Below, in pieces: positions 26,401-35,020 of a stretch of 45,758 bases of DNA. Within the stretch, counting starts at the first letter, position 1, and each line of letters begins with the position of its first letter. The notes under the pieces are model-generated. The model searched no databases. It was not told the DNA's origin and worked only from the letters and a program-made list of their open reading frames with translations. The DNA is from Liolophura sinensis. Lineage: Eukaryota; Mollusca; Polyplacophora; Chitonida; Chitonidae. Location of the stretch: contig NW_027018292.1 of the NCBI RefSeq assembly GCF_032854445.1, positions 1-45,758 on the forward strand, given 5' to 3'. The position numbers and the translations under genes were made by a program.

Positions 26401-29400
26401 ATCACCAGGGGAGGCGTTGGCTTAATTACATGTTCCGTGCGTCTATTACATATGTTACATTACCGGCCAGGCATCTCAGTTGTCATGACGAGCAGCGACA
26501 TGGAAGCACAACTAAGGAGTCCTGAAAAGGCCCTTCTACTTCCCGCCCACTTGCCTATGCTGGATTCGTCCTCACCACATATTCTTATTTTCATAAATAG
26601 ATCACTCTGCTGAGAGGATGTAGTCAATGAAGGTCATTGTAACGGGTTTTCCTTTCGTTTTTTTTTCTGAAGTTGAAGTATTCAAACTGGATGATCACCC
26701 AGTTGATGCCGCCTTTTGTCACAGAGATCCCTGAGTGACCCAGGTGACAAGAGACGGCCGTGAATGAGTGATCGCCTTACTTGGACACCGAAACCATAGA
26801 TGGCATTTGACTTACACATTCGTTTCTTTGGAAGCCGGATATGATCACTTGCGTTTTTTACATTTTGGCATGACAAATATAAGGCTGAAAACACGAAAAC
26901 ACGAAAGAGCGAAAGACGAAAACGTGAATGTGCCAAGGTCGAAACCGCGATGTGCGAGGCAAAAACAGGAATGTTCACAGCGAAAGTTTGTACAGCTTTG
27001 GACCTTTTGGTTTTCCACCTAATATTTGTAACATTGAAATTAAGAAAATTCGAATGTCCACATACGGATTCCATACTTGGGAGAGAGAAAATGTATAGCG
27101 GGAGCAGCCTTTGCGATGATTCGTCCGTTAATTCTTCCGATAACGGAAATTACATGACTGTGCTCGAGCGTTTTCAAGGACACCGCGTGAAAGCGTTAAC
27201 ACAGGGCAAATGGAATATGTCCCCTTTTTATCGTGTGAGAGACAGGGCGTATAAAGGCCATTCTGTAAATTGTGCTTATTTTAGCTCATCATAACTGACT
27301 CCAACTGGGAACTTCGCCATTCAGTGTCTAAACATATATTGTTCTTTTTTCTTCCTGGTTTTTTATTCTTTTTTTATTTGTTTCCTGGTGGTATTTAGAT
27401 ACATGGTTCGATTAAATGTTGTTACGCCCAGTTTGTCTTGGTCGTTCTGTAACCTTTCCAGTGTCCGTACACCCCATTTAAACTTTGTCAAGATGTGAAA
27501 AATTCCGGAAAATAAGTGGGCATAACAAGTCAAGGGTATTCTATTTATCAGAATGACGAATTTTTCAAGTTCGTCATGTTTTTTAATATCTACCCCTCCT
27601 CCTCCCATATCTCTGAAGAATAATGCTATATTTAATTATCCATTCGTGTAAGTAGAAACATGCACTCAAACCACGGGGTATTGCTGCAAATCTGTGTACA
27701 CGCGACTGAAGTGACAGACCCCAGTATAAGAACTGGTCACATCGAGGTTTGCTTTAGACGTGCAACTTTACATTGCCTAATGTCCCCAAACTATCCAACA
27801 GGTGGGCTGTAATGTGAGTTTGAAATGGGTAAGCACAAAGTATGAGAAGTTATTCATTCAATTATTTACACTGAATTTTCCGTCCGTTTGATTTTCTCTA
27901 TTTTTTTTTTTTTTTTTCTTTTCTTTTTTTTTTTTTTTTTTGGTCGATCATTTGCTTATTTCTAGTTGGTTATAATTTCTGCCAACATTTACTAATTTCT
28001 TTCTGGCTATAATTTTGCCCATGATTTGCTGATTTATAGCTGGTTATAATTCCTCTCAACAATTAATGATTTATAGCTGGCTGTATCGCCAGTGCGTCAC
28101 ATAAATCTGAACACGTAATAAATTTTACTCGGAACTATACACCTGTACGGTGTCTTTTTCCTCTATGGCAGTGTTAGACATTAGTTACAAAAACAATACG
28201 CAACAGGTCAGTTGCGATCTGTGAGTGAGTTATAGAAGCGGAACCATGTTAAGTAATTAAACATTACTAAGTGTCTACAGAGTTTTTGAAATTCAGTCTG
28301 TTTCGTTGCAGGCTCTGAGGGTCGCTCCATGGCGGTGAAATGTGAGCCAGGAGCCGTCAGTTGGAGAATCGTGACGTCATGCATGCGTCACGTGACTGAC
28401 GCCTACGCTGGAATGATCATGACAGGCCAGTTAAATCGGGACACTTTGGTGACGTCACTGGCTGATTCCTGCAGGTATTACATAAAACAAAACAAACAAA
28501 AATACCAGGCGATGCTATTTTCAGAACAATATTAATTTCACACCATATTACATAAGACAGACGACCCATGATTCTTTCTCAATAGCAAATATAAAACCTA
28601 CCGGATTTCCCAAATAAATCATTGGTAGACAATAGCTAGTACCGACCTTTCCAAAATAAGTTAGGTTGCTAGCGTTCCAAACAGAGTTATGGCAGGCCTT
28701 TAGCATGGCTACTTTTCTGCTATAGCAGATTTTTAGTTTAGCTACGTTCCCGAACAGAGTCGACAATGTATGACAAGCCTTTAGCTTGCCTAGCTTCCCG
28801 GATAGAGTTATGATAGGCCTTTAGTGTGGCTACCTACCCGGACAGAGTCATAGCTGGCTTTTTACATGGCTAACATCACAAACAGTGCTATGACAGAGTT
28901 TTTACATGGCTACCTTCCCGGACAAAGTTATAACAGGCGTTTAGCATGGTTACCTTCCCGAACAAAGTTATAGCACGCTTTTAGCATGGTTACCTTCCCG
29001 AACAAAGTTATAGCACGCTTTTAGCATGGCTACCTTCCCGAAGAAAGTTATAACAGGCTTTTAGCATGGCTATATTCCCGAACAAAGTTATAGCAGGCTT
29101 TTAGCATGGCTACCTTCCCGAACAAAGTTTATAACAGGCTTTTAGCATGACTACCTTCCCGAAGAAAGCTACAGCAGGCATTTAGCATGGTTGCCTTCCA
29201 GAACCCTCACCTTCCTCACTCTAGAATTAAGTACGACGTTAAACCCCAAGCACTCACTCCTCACGCTAGTTTCCTCTCCCCTTGACTTATGTCCTTATCA
29301 ACCTGGACATCTCTGGTAACCCTGCTTTGGCTTTGATGTCCTTTCTAGTCACCTGACATGTTTTGTGATCAGTCACTTAATCATGGCACTCTCAAATCCC

Positions 29401-32400
29401 TCTTTCAGATTCTCTTTGATCGTTTGAGCTTCTAAGCCATATTTTTAATTGTTGTTACTAAAAAAGAATCTCGTTAGTGAAACAGACTTCCTATGTGACG
29501 GTATCATCCATTTTCTTGTTTTATTTCTCAGAGCTACATGTAACATCCCAATCGATCTCATTTGTGATATAACTGTACGCAACTGTAGGCTGAATCAGGG
29601 ATGCCCACTGCCTCGAATGCATACATATATTATTTATTTGTTTATTCGACTTTTATATTCTAAATATTTCACTTCTATGACGGATGACAGCAATATAGTA
29701 AGAAGAAACCTGCCAGTACCCGGTGACCAACAAGTATGTGACTTTAAACTGAATGCGCGTGACGTCAGCTGATTAGCATGTATATAGGCCTGCCGGTACC
29801 TACCAGTCCCTGTTTCACCTGTTGATGTCTGCCTGAGAAAAAATGTCAAAAATCCACCATACTGGAGAGAAAATATCCCTCATTTCACTGACCAGAAAAG
29901 CCATGATGTCAGTGGTAGATGACTTATTAGTTTTCGACAGCCGCTGTTTTGTATTCACAGTTTGTAACTGCTTGACGTTTGAATAAGTTTCTGGGAAGTT
30001 TAAGTCTCTCTGGGACGTCTAATCTATATACATTCTTAGTTCTTTGGTGGTTTGCGTTGAAGGTTGTTTTTAGGAATTGTCCATTTTAGTTGTTGTACGA
30101 CTGTCTGTTTTGAAGCCTAGATTCGCGTGAATTCCAGCTTACTGTGGACAACTGGACAAACTCGAAAACATAAAACCTTTGGAAAATATTACATCACCCG
30201 AAAATATAAAATAAATGCCAGGATTTGTAAACTCGCCTAAATTCGTAAAATCATTGCCGGAAAATCGAGCCACTGTTACTTACTAAGTGGCAGCTAACAC
30301 TGTACCGGTAATGGGAATAGTAATTTAATGCTTAAATTGATGTATACTTTGGTTCCATGTTTCATTTCATCATATTGATTACGGTAACTGATTTGATTAC
30401 AGCATGTCGTGGCCGGCATTTTTAGATTGCGCCAAAACTAAGCTCAGGGAGTGCAACCTTGACGAGAATTTGGCCGCCAAAGTTCACCAGTCGTCCATGT
30501 GCCTTAACAACAAACCACGTGATCTCATCCTGGACCGTGAGTATCCATAGGAGCACGTGTTTGTACACTGTTCTCTAATACAAATCGATGGCTAAATAAA
30601 TCTTAAGATCTTGATCTTCTTTAGTCTACGTTAGTACGGCATTTCCCAAAACGGTTGCGATAATTATTTTGCTTTGTGACATGTAGCAAATTGTTACGGG
30701 ACCGATGGGACTGGAGAGTGTGACGAATGCACCCTGCCAATTACCTTGTGAAATTGAACTGAAAACGGGACTTTGCTTGAGGAGGTCCGAGACCTCGTGG
30801 TCTCAGTGTAATAGTTCACTCTGTCCACAACAGCCTCCAAGGTTTAGTATCTAAAACAAGGTTTTGTTGCTGCGAGACAAATAACAAGAATACATGCTTT
30901 TTTGTGTTCGCATCGTGTTTCATTTTCACTGTATTTATGAATCTCTAACTGACATAAACCTGCTTATCTTGCGCACCTTGCAGTGGTTAGCCAGCTTCCA
31001 GAGGAAGTTGATGTCTCGTGCGTGACCCAGAGCAAAGGTGGAAGTTTCCAGCCATGTGTCGCGCAGCTGTTTGGAATCAAACGCCCCGAGAACCTCTTCT
31101 TGGAGACCAGCCGTTCAATTCTTGCAAAGTAAGAATAGATTGTTGAGTACAAATTAGTGATTTTCTGATTTAAAAAAAAACCCAATAAACACAGACACAA
31201 ATATAACAGCGGATTATGATATTAAAAAATAAGCATATTATTCTTACACGAAGCTTCTTTTATCGCCCACTCATCTCTGACATGGTATTAAGGTTAATGT
31301 TTAATCTGAAGAGGACAGAAACTTTCACAGCTCACCTAAGTTTTTGAACTCGCTTCCTCTGAAATAAAACAGAAATGTATTTGTTACTGTGTGTATTGCC
31401 CCTCCCATCCTGGGGAGCAATTCGCAGTCACTTATGGAACGTCCAACTTTAAGATCTTGAATAAGATGTTTAACATTTATTAACCACCAGTCGACAGAAA
31501 CATGCAGTAGCTATATACATGTACATGTATAAAACAGCTTTCTGTTTTATCATGACGTAGTGTATACGTCCTACAACTTTCTGTTTTGTCATGACGTCGT
31601 GTATATGTCTCAAACTTTCTGTTTTAGCACGATGTCATATATACGTCCGGCAACATTCTGTTTTATCACGACGTCGTGTTTACGTCCTACAGCTTTCTGT
31701 TTGGCCATGACGTCGTGTATACGTTCTACAAGTTTCTCTTTTATCACGACGTTGTGTATACATGCCACAACTTGTGTTTTGTCATAACACATAACGAATA
31801 CGTCCTACAACTTCTCTGTTTCAGACGGTACGTGCAGTTCATCCAGTGTGCCGTGGACATGGTGGCTGAGTCCACGTGCCCTAACAAGGAGGTGATGGCT
31901 ACAGTGTTCACAGTGTTTGGACTGACCACCACACCTACTGGTGTCCTGGTCACCAAGGATGACCTCGAGGCCTCGGGACTTTTGGTAGGTACAGGTTACT
32001 TAACACTCAGGACAACAGACGGCATTTCTCTATGAATATACGCTCTGTCATGACCTCGTCACCTTCGATGTCATGTTGATCACGGGACATTTCCAAAGGT
32101 CACCTTGTTTACTCTAATAAGTGACGATGGTAAAACATTACATACGATTAAACATTTCAGGTACTTCATAGCCAGACACAAACCAGAGCATTTAGTTCTG
32201 GTGCCCAGCTTATTCTAGTAAACATTGCCACTGTTCTTCTCGTGCTGTCATGTCTCCATGTCTCTCGAGTAAACATTGTCACTGTTCTTCTCGTGCTGTC
32301 ATGTCTTCTTGTCTCGCTAGTAAACATTGCCACTGTTCTTCTCGTGCTGCCATGTCTCTTTGTCTCTCTTATAAAAATTGCCTCTGGTCTTCTTATGATG

Positions 32401-33063
32401 CCATGTCTTCTTGTCTCGCTAGTAAACATTGCCACTGCTCTTCTCACCTTGTCATGTCTCCCTAGTAAACATTGCCACTGTTCTTCTCGTGCTGTCATGT
32501 TTCCTTGTCTCTCTAGTAAACACTGTCACTGTTCTTCTCACGTTGTCATGTCTTCTTGTCTCTCTAGTAAACATTTCCACTGTTCTTCTCATGCTGGCAT
32601 GTCTCGTTGTTTACTTCTTTGGATTTAAAACATTTTAGCTTTGTGTAATGAACCGAAACTTATTTTATACAATGCAATATTGTTGAAAATATAGCTCTGA
32701 TATCAGAATAAATGATTCCATTGATGGTCAACTCCAGCAAGCAGAGTGCTTTGTCTGTGCTCATTCGATATTGTCCAGAATTTATTACACTTTTTCTTTT
32801 TCCCATACAAATATTCTACACAGCTGTAATCTACGTTTGAGAAGGATTGTGGTTGACCTAATATACCATAACCATAATAAAAAGCATGGGACGTTGGAGA
32901 GTTTTCCCAGCATGTATTGTGTGAGGCATTAGTCGTTTATAAATATTTGTTTTAAAGATATAATTGTGTTCAGATGGATGAAAAACTGGAACCCTCTTAT
33001 CTGCGACACGTCTCCGGCAAGTTGTTAGATGTCGATGTTCTCCCGCGAGATGACAACACGTAA
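14433..33063 (+). CDS. Six-exon gene for a 246-aa secreted, ten-cysteine protein (family not recognised)
   Basis: Exons 14433-14481, 28312-28474, 30403-30536, 30984-31128, 31825-31984 and 32974-33063 join into an uninterrupted 741-nt reading frame (246 codons plus TAA). All introns are GT-AG, with phases 1, 2, 1, 2, 0. Residues 1-17 (MVTLPSLWVAVVLFVTG) form a signal peptide; no membrane segment follows, so the product should be secreted (about 226-229 residues mature). Cysteines fall at 27, 40, 70, 80, 88, 104, 128, 140, 172 and 182. C27/C40/C80/C88 and C128/C140/C172/C182 line up as two repeats, sharing an F-x2-C-A motif at 77-81 and 169-173, and the exon phases repeat in the same way. No N-glycosylation sequon except possibly the C-terminal region lacks one too. 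The last 64 residues hold no cysteine. The layout recalls small helical cysteine-paired secreted domains (DUF19 or DUF1397-like) only in style; the function is unknown. Introns 1, 2, 4 and 5 carry minisatellites. Confidence 0.8.
14935..15420 (+). pseudogene. Candidate decayed cassette exon, phase 1-1
   Basis: An acceptor-like TTTACATCAG precedes 14935 and a strong donor GTAAGT follows 15420. The 486-nt interval would enter and leave in phase 1, exactly fitting intron 1 of the surrounding gene. It is open except for one TAA at 14988-14990. The translation alternates short hydrophobic strands with polar turns and has five cysteines after the stop, as in a beta-rich extracellular domain, but I do not recognise it. 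The donor lies where the first unit of the following 80-bp array begins, so it may be fortuitous. It may also be a chance open frame. Confidence 0.25.
15421..16200. repeat. Degenerate minisatellite, about 75-90-bp unit
   Basis: Repeated blocks with GTGAGCTTGTAGCCAGAACG, then TGTCAATTGTCAGTCGTC, then a variable T-rich part and GTCCTTCACAAGTCAC. About eight to nine imperfect copies are visible, the last ones broken up. Copy-to-copy identity is low, so this is an old array. Confidence 0.75.
17123..17434 (+). pseudogene. Reverse-transcriptase fragment with YADD box, frameshifted
   Basis: The frame from 17123 reads R-R-Y-A-D-D-L-L-A-L-N-N, with the YADD catalytic box at 17128-17139, and continues through SPSLYLNETTDSPNGTSYL. 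It then shifts frame at the C run (17267-17279) and continues with a segment containing LYNKTNRAHFN and PIEPAYGL up to the stop near 17437. The Y-x-D-D box, the later D-F/H-F-N-like motif and the PAYG motif are recalled from retroelement proteins common in molluscs and corals. The exact clade is not assigned. No ends or ORF1 were found, so this is a dead internal fragment inside intron 1. Confidence 0.5.
17440..21469. other. Intron 1 sequence, no feature recognised
   Basis: About 4 kb of AT-rich sequence with T runs (19175-19190) and short C and G runs (17500-17512, 19554-19567). Open frames are short, lack recognisable motifs and sit on both strands. I see no supported gene, RNA or transposon. 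Confidence 0.6.
21479..21687 (-). mobile_element. tRNA-headed SINE, 5'-truncated
   Basis: Same family as 13121-13377: body with CCGGGCTGTGCCCGGTTTTC on the minus strand, B-box region and A/T-rich tail, but it lacks the A-box head. A candidate 9-bp duplication TCGTTTTTA flanks it (21470-21478 and 21688-21696), consistent with a 5'-truncated retrotransposed copy. Confidence 0.85.
22215..23040. repeat. Minisatellite, 45-bp unit with a 90-bp higher-order repeat
   Basis: About 18 units containing GATGTATTCCAGGAAACATC followed by CATAGTACACGGACAAATGA. Between about 22270 and 22560 two unit types alternate with an exact 90-bp period, repeated about three times with no or few differences, so that part was amplified recently. 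The 278-codon frame on the minus strand (22182-23018) is due to the 45-bp period. Confidence 0.95.
23041..24590. other. Intron 1 sequence, no feature recognised
   Basis: No supported gene. A frame at 23287-23514 and one on the minus strand at 23806-24156 were checked and not accepted. G-rich stretch at 24345-24361. Confidence 0.55.
24591..24915. repeat. Minisatellite, about 60-bp unit, left part
   Basis: Units with ACTGTACCACAATAAATATA and alternating CATCGATCACCTGATATGTG or CATCGTTCATATGCCAC. About five to six units before interruption by the SINE pair at 24916-25283. The same array resumes at 26095. Confidence 0.85.
24916..25283. mobile_element. Two SINE copies in inverted, head-containing arrangement
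   Basis: 24916-25050 is the tRNA-like head and middle of the SINE in plus orientation; at 25050/25051 it switches to a nearly full copy in minus orientation that ends at 25283. The two head regions are complementary over about 130 nt with a loop of roughly 85 nt, so a transcript or single strand could form a long hairpin. It lies within the 60-bp minisatellite and directly next to the Tc1 derivative. Confidence 0.8.
25292..26092 (-). mobile_element. Internally deleted Tc1/mariner element (801 bp) with TIRs
   Basis: Terminal inverted repeats lie at 25292-25316 and 26068-26092: 22 of 25 positions match, outer bases AACTGA. A TA dinucleotide stands at each outer end (25290-25291, 26093-26094), as expected for Tc1/mariner insertion. 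The interior encodes the N-terminal part of a transposase on the minus strand and lacks the DDE domain. Outside it, the 60-bp minisatellite resumes at once on the right. Confidence 0.85.
25395..25823 (-). pseudogene. Tc1-like transposase, N-terminal DNA-binding part only
   Basis: 142 codons starting MPRLTPEKRERALG. Residues about 10-50 form a helix-turn-helix (ARTFGCSRVTVSNLMQSYRQ), followed by a GRPR-type linker (HRPRVTTPR, about 57-65) and a second helix-turn-helix region to about residue 125 (RPFRGQLLTAEHRRQRLQ). Tc1-like transposases are usually about 340 residues; the catalytic DDE/D domain is absent because the frame joins near-3' sequence and stops at DFQ. Such a copy cannot transpose itself, though the DNA-binding part could still be made. 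Confidence 0.8.
26095..26215. repeat. Minisatellite, about 60-bp unit, right part
   Basis: Continuation of the array at 24591-24915 (CATCGATCACCTCACATGTG, ACTGTACCACAATAAAT, CCATCGTTCATATGCAATG) after the SINE pair and the Tc1 derivative. Confidence 0.8.
26216..27895. other. Intron 1 sequence, no gene recognised
   Basis: Around 26880-26950 there is a purine-rich stretch with repeated ACGAAA words, probably a degenerate dispersed repeat. Open frames at 26682-27074 (minus) and 26950-27294 (plus) overlap each other and show no family motif. Confidence 0.5.
27896..28090. repeat. Poly-T tract and short tandem array
   Basis: T runs at 27900-27941, then about four degenerate units of about 40 bp with GATTTATAGCTGGTTATAAT and TTTCTGCCAACATTTACT, ending about 220 bp before exon 2. 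Confidence 0.75.
28312..28474 (+). CDS. Exon 2: first half of cysteine module 1
   Basis: 163 nt between TTGCAG and CAG|GTATTA, phase 1 in and phase 2 out. Encodes residues 18-70, with C27, C40 and C70. Two TGACGTCA octamers lie inside the coding sequence (28372-28379 and 28450-28457). Confidence 0.8.
28650..29215. repeat. Intron 2 minisatellite, 40-bp unit
   Basis: About fourteen units of the form CTTTTAGCATGGCTACCTTC then CCGAACAAAGTTATAGCAGG. Units between 28930 and 29150 are nearly identical; the left ones are diverged. The rest of intron 2 to 29620 shows no feature except the repeat end at 29227. Confidence 0.9.
29227..29264 (+). repeat. 3' end of a dispersed mollusc-type repeat
   Basis: TTAAGTACGACGTTAAACCC followed by a short CACTCACTC tail, directly after the 40-bp array. 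The same end is seen at 33481-33519 with a CATT tail. From memory this is a common 3' terminus of mollusc retroposons; the family is not identified. Confidence 0.55.
29625..29745 (-). mobile_element. Degenerate SINE tail fragment
   Basis: The stretch TAAATATTTCACTTCTATGA, then an AAGAAACCTG block and an A/T-rich tail on its left side, matches the 3' body of the SINE at 13121-13377 in minus orientation with many differences. The head is missing. Confidence 0.5.
30403..30536 (+). CDS. Exon 3: second half of cysteine module 1
   Basis: 134 nt between TTACAG and ACC|GTGAGT, phase 2 in and phase 1 out. Encodes residues 71-115 with C80, C88 and C104; FLDCAKTKLREC at 77-88 is the motif matched in exon 5. 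Confidence 0.8.
30984..31128 (+). CDS. Exon 4: first half of cysteine module 2
   Basis: 145 nt between TTGCAG and AAA|GTAAGA, phase 1 in and phase 2 out, as in exon 2. Encodes residues 116-163 with C128 and C140 (spacing 11 residues versus 12 in exon 2). Intron 3 before it (447 bp) has no repeat array. Confidence 0.8.
31540..31824. repeat. Intron 4 minisatellite, 39-bp unit, running into the splice acceptor
   Basis: Seven units of the form ACGTCCTACAACTTTCTGTT then TTATCATGACGTCGTGTAT. The last partial unit (ACGTCCTACAACTTCTCTGT then TTCAG) supplies the pyrimidine tract and AG of the exon 5 acceptor at 31823-31824. Confidence 0.9.
31825..31984 (+). CDS. Exon 5: second half of cysteine module 2
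   Basis: 160 nt between TTTCAG and TTG|GTAGGT, phase 2 in and phase 0 out. Encodes residues 164-217 with C172 and C182. FIQCAVDMVAESTC at 169-182 corresponds to the exon 3 motif. Confidence 0.8.
32216..32625. repeat. Intron 5 minisatellite, 51-bp unit with acceptor-like ends
   Basis: Eight units (one shortened) of GTAAACATTGCCACTGTTCT then TCTCGTGCTGTCATGTC and a pyrimidine-rich end TTGTCTCTCTAG. Most units end in a pyrimidine tract plus AG, directly followed by TAAAC. The unit length is a multiple of 3, giving spurious open frames. Confidence 0.9.
32974..33063 (+). CDS. Exon 6: C-terminus and stop
   Basis: Starts after GTTCAG in phase 0 and encodes MDEKLEPSYLRHVSGKLL and a short acidic tail, ending DDNT before TAA (33061-33063). 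Cysteine-free and charged. A poly(A) signal follows within 50 bp. Confidence 0.75.
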   Translation: MDEKLEPSYLRHVSGKLLDVDVLPRDDNT

Positions 33064-33108
33064 AAACACGACACAGACTCTGCTTGGGCTGCCCGGGTAT
33101 ACCTGTGA

Positions 33109-33114
33109 AATAAA
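33109..33114 (+). terminator. Poly(A) signal of the six-exon gene
   Basis: AATAAA 46 bp after the stop codon, followed by an A-rich and then T-rich stretch. A second AATAAA lies at 33344, inside likely repeat sequence. Confidence 0.6.
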
Positions 33115-33519
33115 AAACGAAAACTTTAATGTGTCAATATTTTTTGACTTACTTATAGCAAATGTCTGACGTCCCAAAGCCAAAAAAATTATGTTTTTGC
33201 CCCTTTTGTCAACACCACAAACATTAAAATCACATACTCTCTAACAAAAACTGTTATGGCAAAGGCATAAATGCGGGGAACTTTTCTCGAGACTGGATCA
33301 GAAGCTTCGTTCACGGGGTACGATGTGTCGCACTGGTTGAAGAATGCAATAAAACCAGCGAATTTAAGTCGAAAGGTAAAATTCGTATGAAACAGTTTGC
33401 CCTGTTTCAGACAAATTACGACAAATGTCTTGATGTGAACAATCTAATGACTCCTCGTCGTCATACAACTTAAAAATTGTTAAGACGACGTTAAACCCCA
33501 AACATTCATTCATTCATTC
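33115..33519 (+). repeat. Probable dispersed repeat ending in a CATT tail
   Basis: Its right end AAATTGTTAAGACGACGTTA followed by AACCCCAAACATTCATTCATT is the same type as at 29227. The left boundary is not visible; only about 33440-33519 is well supported. Confidence 0.45.
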
Positions 33520-33551
33520 TTGTTTTTGGCGAGTACAGCCAATGTTTGGAT

Positions 33552-33617
33552 TGTGTATCTCACACCTACGGAGATTTGTGCTGCTGTGTATCTCACACCT
33601 GCGGAGGTTTATGCTGT
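33552..33617. repeat. Two-copy 33-bp direct repeat
   Basis: TGTGTATCTCACACCTACGG plus 13 more bases, repeated once (33552-33584, 33585-33617) with four differences. Confidence 0.8.
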
Positions 33618-33841
33618 TTCTATCTTAATTTGAAAATTAAGTTGTGTGAAGACATTGTATCGTCAGCAAAAACACGCTCTGCCACATTGCCGTGTATAAG
33701 TCTGGCGGAATAAAGTCATGAACAATGGTGTAGCTGGATACACACGTAAGTCTTTTACTTATGGAACCTGGTTTTAACACTTCCCCAATGATGTACATGT
33801 TTGAGAGTATTTAATTTCAGTCTCCTGCATTTTGATTTCAG

Positions 33842-34164
33842 TCGGACGGCGACAGGAATGACGTCATTCCATCAACCCGACCCCCCGCGAAGGAACGCTG
33901 AATCCAAGGCACGGCGAAAGCCTCGCCATTATATGTACTAGGACGTTTGCAACTTTGTCATTCCAGTTCTTCTTGTGTTAACCCTTGATGAGTTTTGTGA
34001 TAGTCCCTATTTATACAAACAAAATGTACACAAGAGTTGGAAAGGAAGGCGACTACCCGAAAGTTTAAACAAGGTCGTCGGTATTGTTTACGAACGATCT
34101 GAAAGATCTGTGACTCGAACCTCCCGAATGTTTACTAGGTCACCGATTGTAAAGCCAGAATAAA
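33842..34164 (+). CDS. Possible alternative last exon
   Basis: TTTGATTTCAG ends at 33841. Joined to exon 5 in phase 0 this exon would add 19 residues (SDGDRNDVIPSTRPPAKER) and stop at 33899-33901; AATAAA follows at 34159-34164. It carries TGACGTCA at 33859-33866. There is no conservation or expression evidence here, so it is only a candidate isoform end. Confidence 0.25.
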
Positions 34165-35020
34165 TTTGTCACGAAACTCATTAAACAGGCGTGGATCACG
34201 GAATGATCAAAACGCTTATGGGGTTGCTATATGCAAGACAGGACTACCCCACATAATAATTCACTTTCTTTGTCAATGAAACTATGAAATCTAAAACTAT
34301 ATGGAATAAGCTCGACCTGTCGTAAGTGGAGGCAATCTGATTCGAGAAACGCCATTGTATGATCATATACGCAACGTTTATTATTGCACGTCAGTCAGCA
34401 GAATCCGGAACCAGCCACATGCATGCCCACCTGGCTCATGACCGACATTCCAACAGATGTGGTACAGATAGATTTGGTTGATGTTTTGTAACACTTTATT
34501 GTCTTCCTACCTTCAATATGTGCACTAAACATGCCACGTGAAGCGCAAGTCTAATGCTGTTATTTGATCATCCATCCCATGTTTATACGTCCACACATGT
34601 AAGCTAGGGCAGACATGAAGTGCGTACTACGTAACGGTGGTCACGTGAGCCTGGTGTCACGTGTAATGGTGGGTGAAGATCTCCCACGTGGCCTTGACGT
34701 GACGTCATGGCGTCTTTGTGCAGCTGTTCTGTTCTTTACAGCCGTTGAGCAAATTTTGTAACATCTAGCATAACAGCCATGTGCAGCACATTCAACTGTT
34801 ACTTTAAGTATGCTATGTGATAATAAAAATAAAGTAATAAACACACATCAAATGAAGTACCATAACGAACGGACCTAAAACTATCACCTAAGGATACAAG
34901 ACCTTGTGAATAAGTAAAGAATATGTTAAATCGTTTAGATACCTTATACCAGTTCCTCTTTTATTGTCACTGTATCATGAGGGTTAAAGCCGTTATATCT
35001 GTTCACTGATATGTATGATA
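34165..35020. other. Downstream region, no feature recognised
   Basis: Single-copy-looking sequence without a supported open frame. TGACGTCA at 34700-34707 lies in a GC-richer patch with CACGTG words (34640-34710), possibly regulatory. Confidence 0.5.

Larger units (their letters stand above)
14482..28311 (+). other. Intron 1 (13.8 kb)
   Basis: Phase 1 intron from GTAAGT to TTGCAG. It holds an 80-bp degenerate array, a decayed reverse transcriptase, SINEs, a 45-bp array, a 60-bp array with nested insertions, a Tc1 derivative and long T runs, all listed separately. A candidate cassette exon at 14935-15420 has matching phases but a stop codon. Other stretches show nothing I can support. Confidence 0.7.

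Noticed and set aside
26682-27074. 130-codon minus-strand frame overlapping a plus-strand frame
   Set aside because: Lies in a purine-rich degenerate stretch; both strands are open by composition.
28650-29215. CRISPR-like regular spacing
   Set aside because: Units are contiguous tandem repeats without unique spacers; the genome is eukaryotic.
32242-32628. 128-codon frame in intron 5
   Set aside because: Consequence of the 51-bp period.
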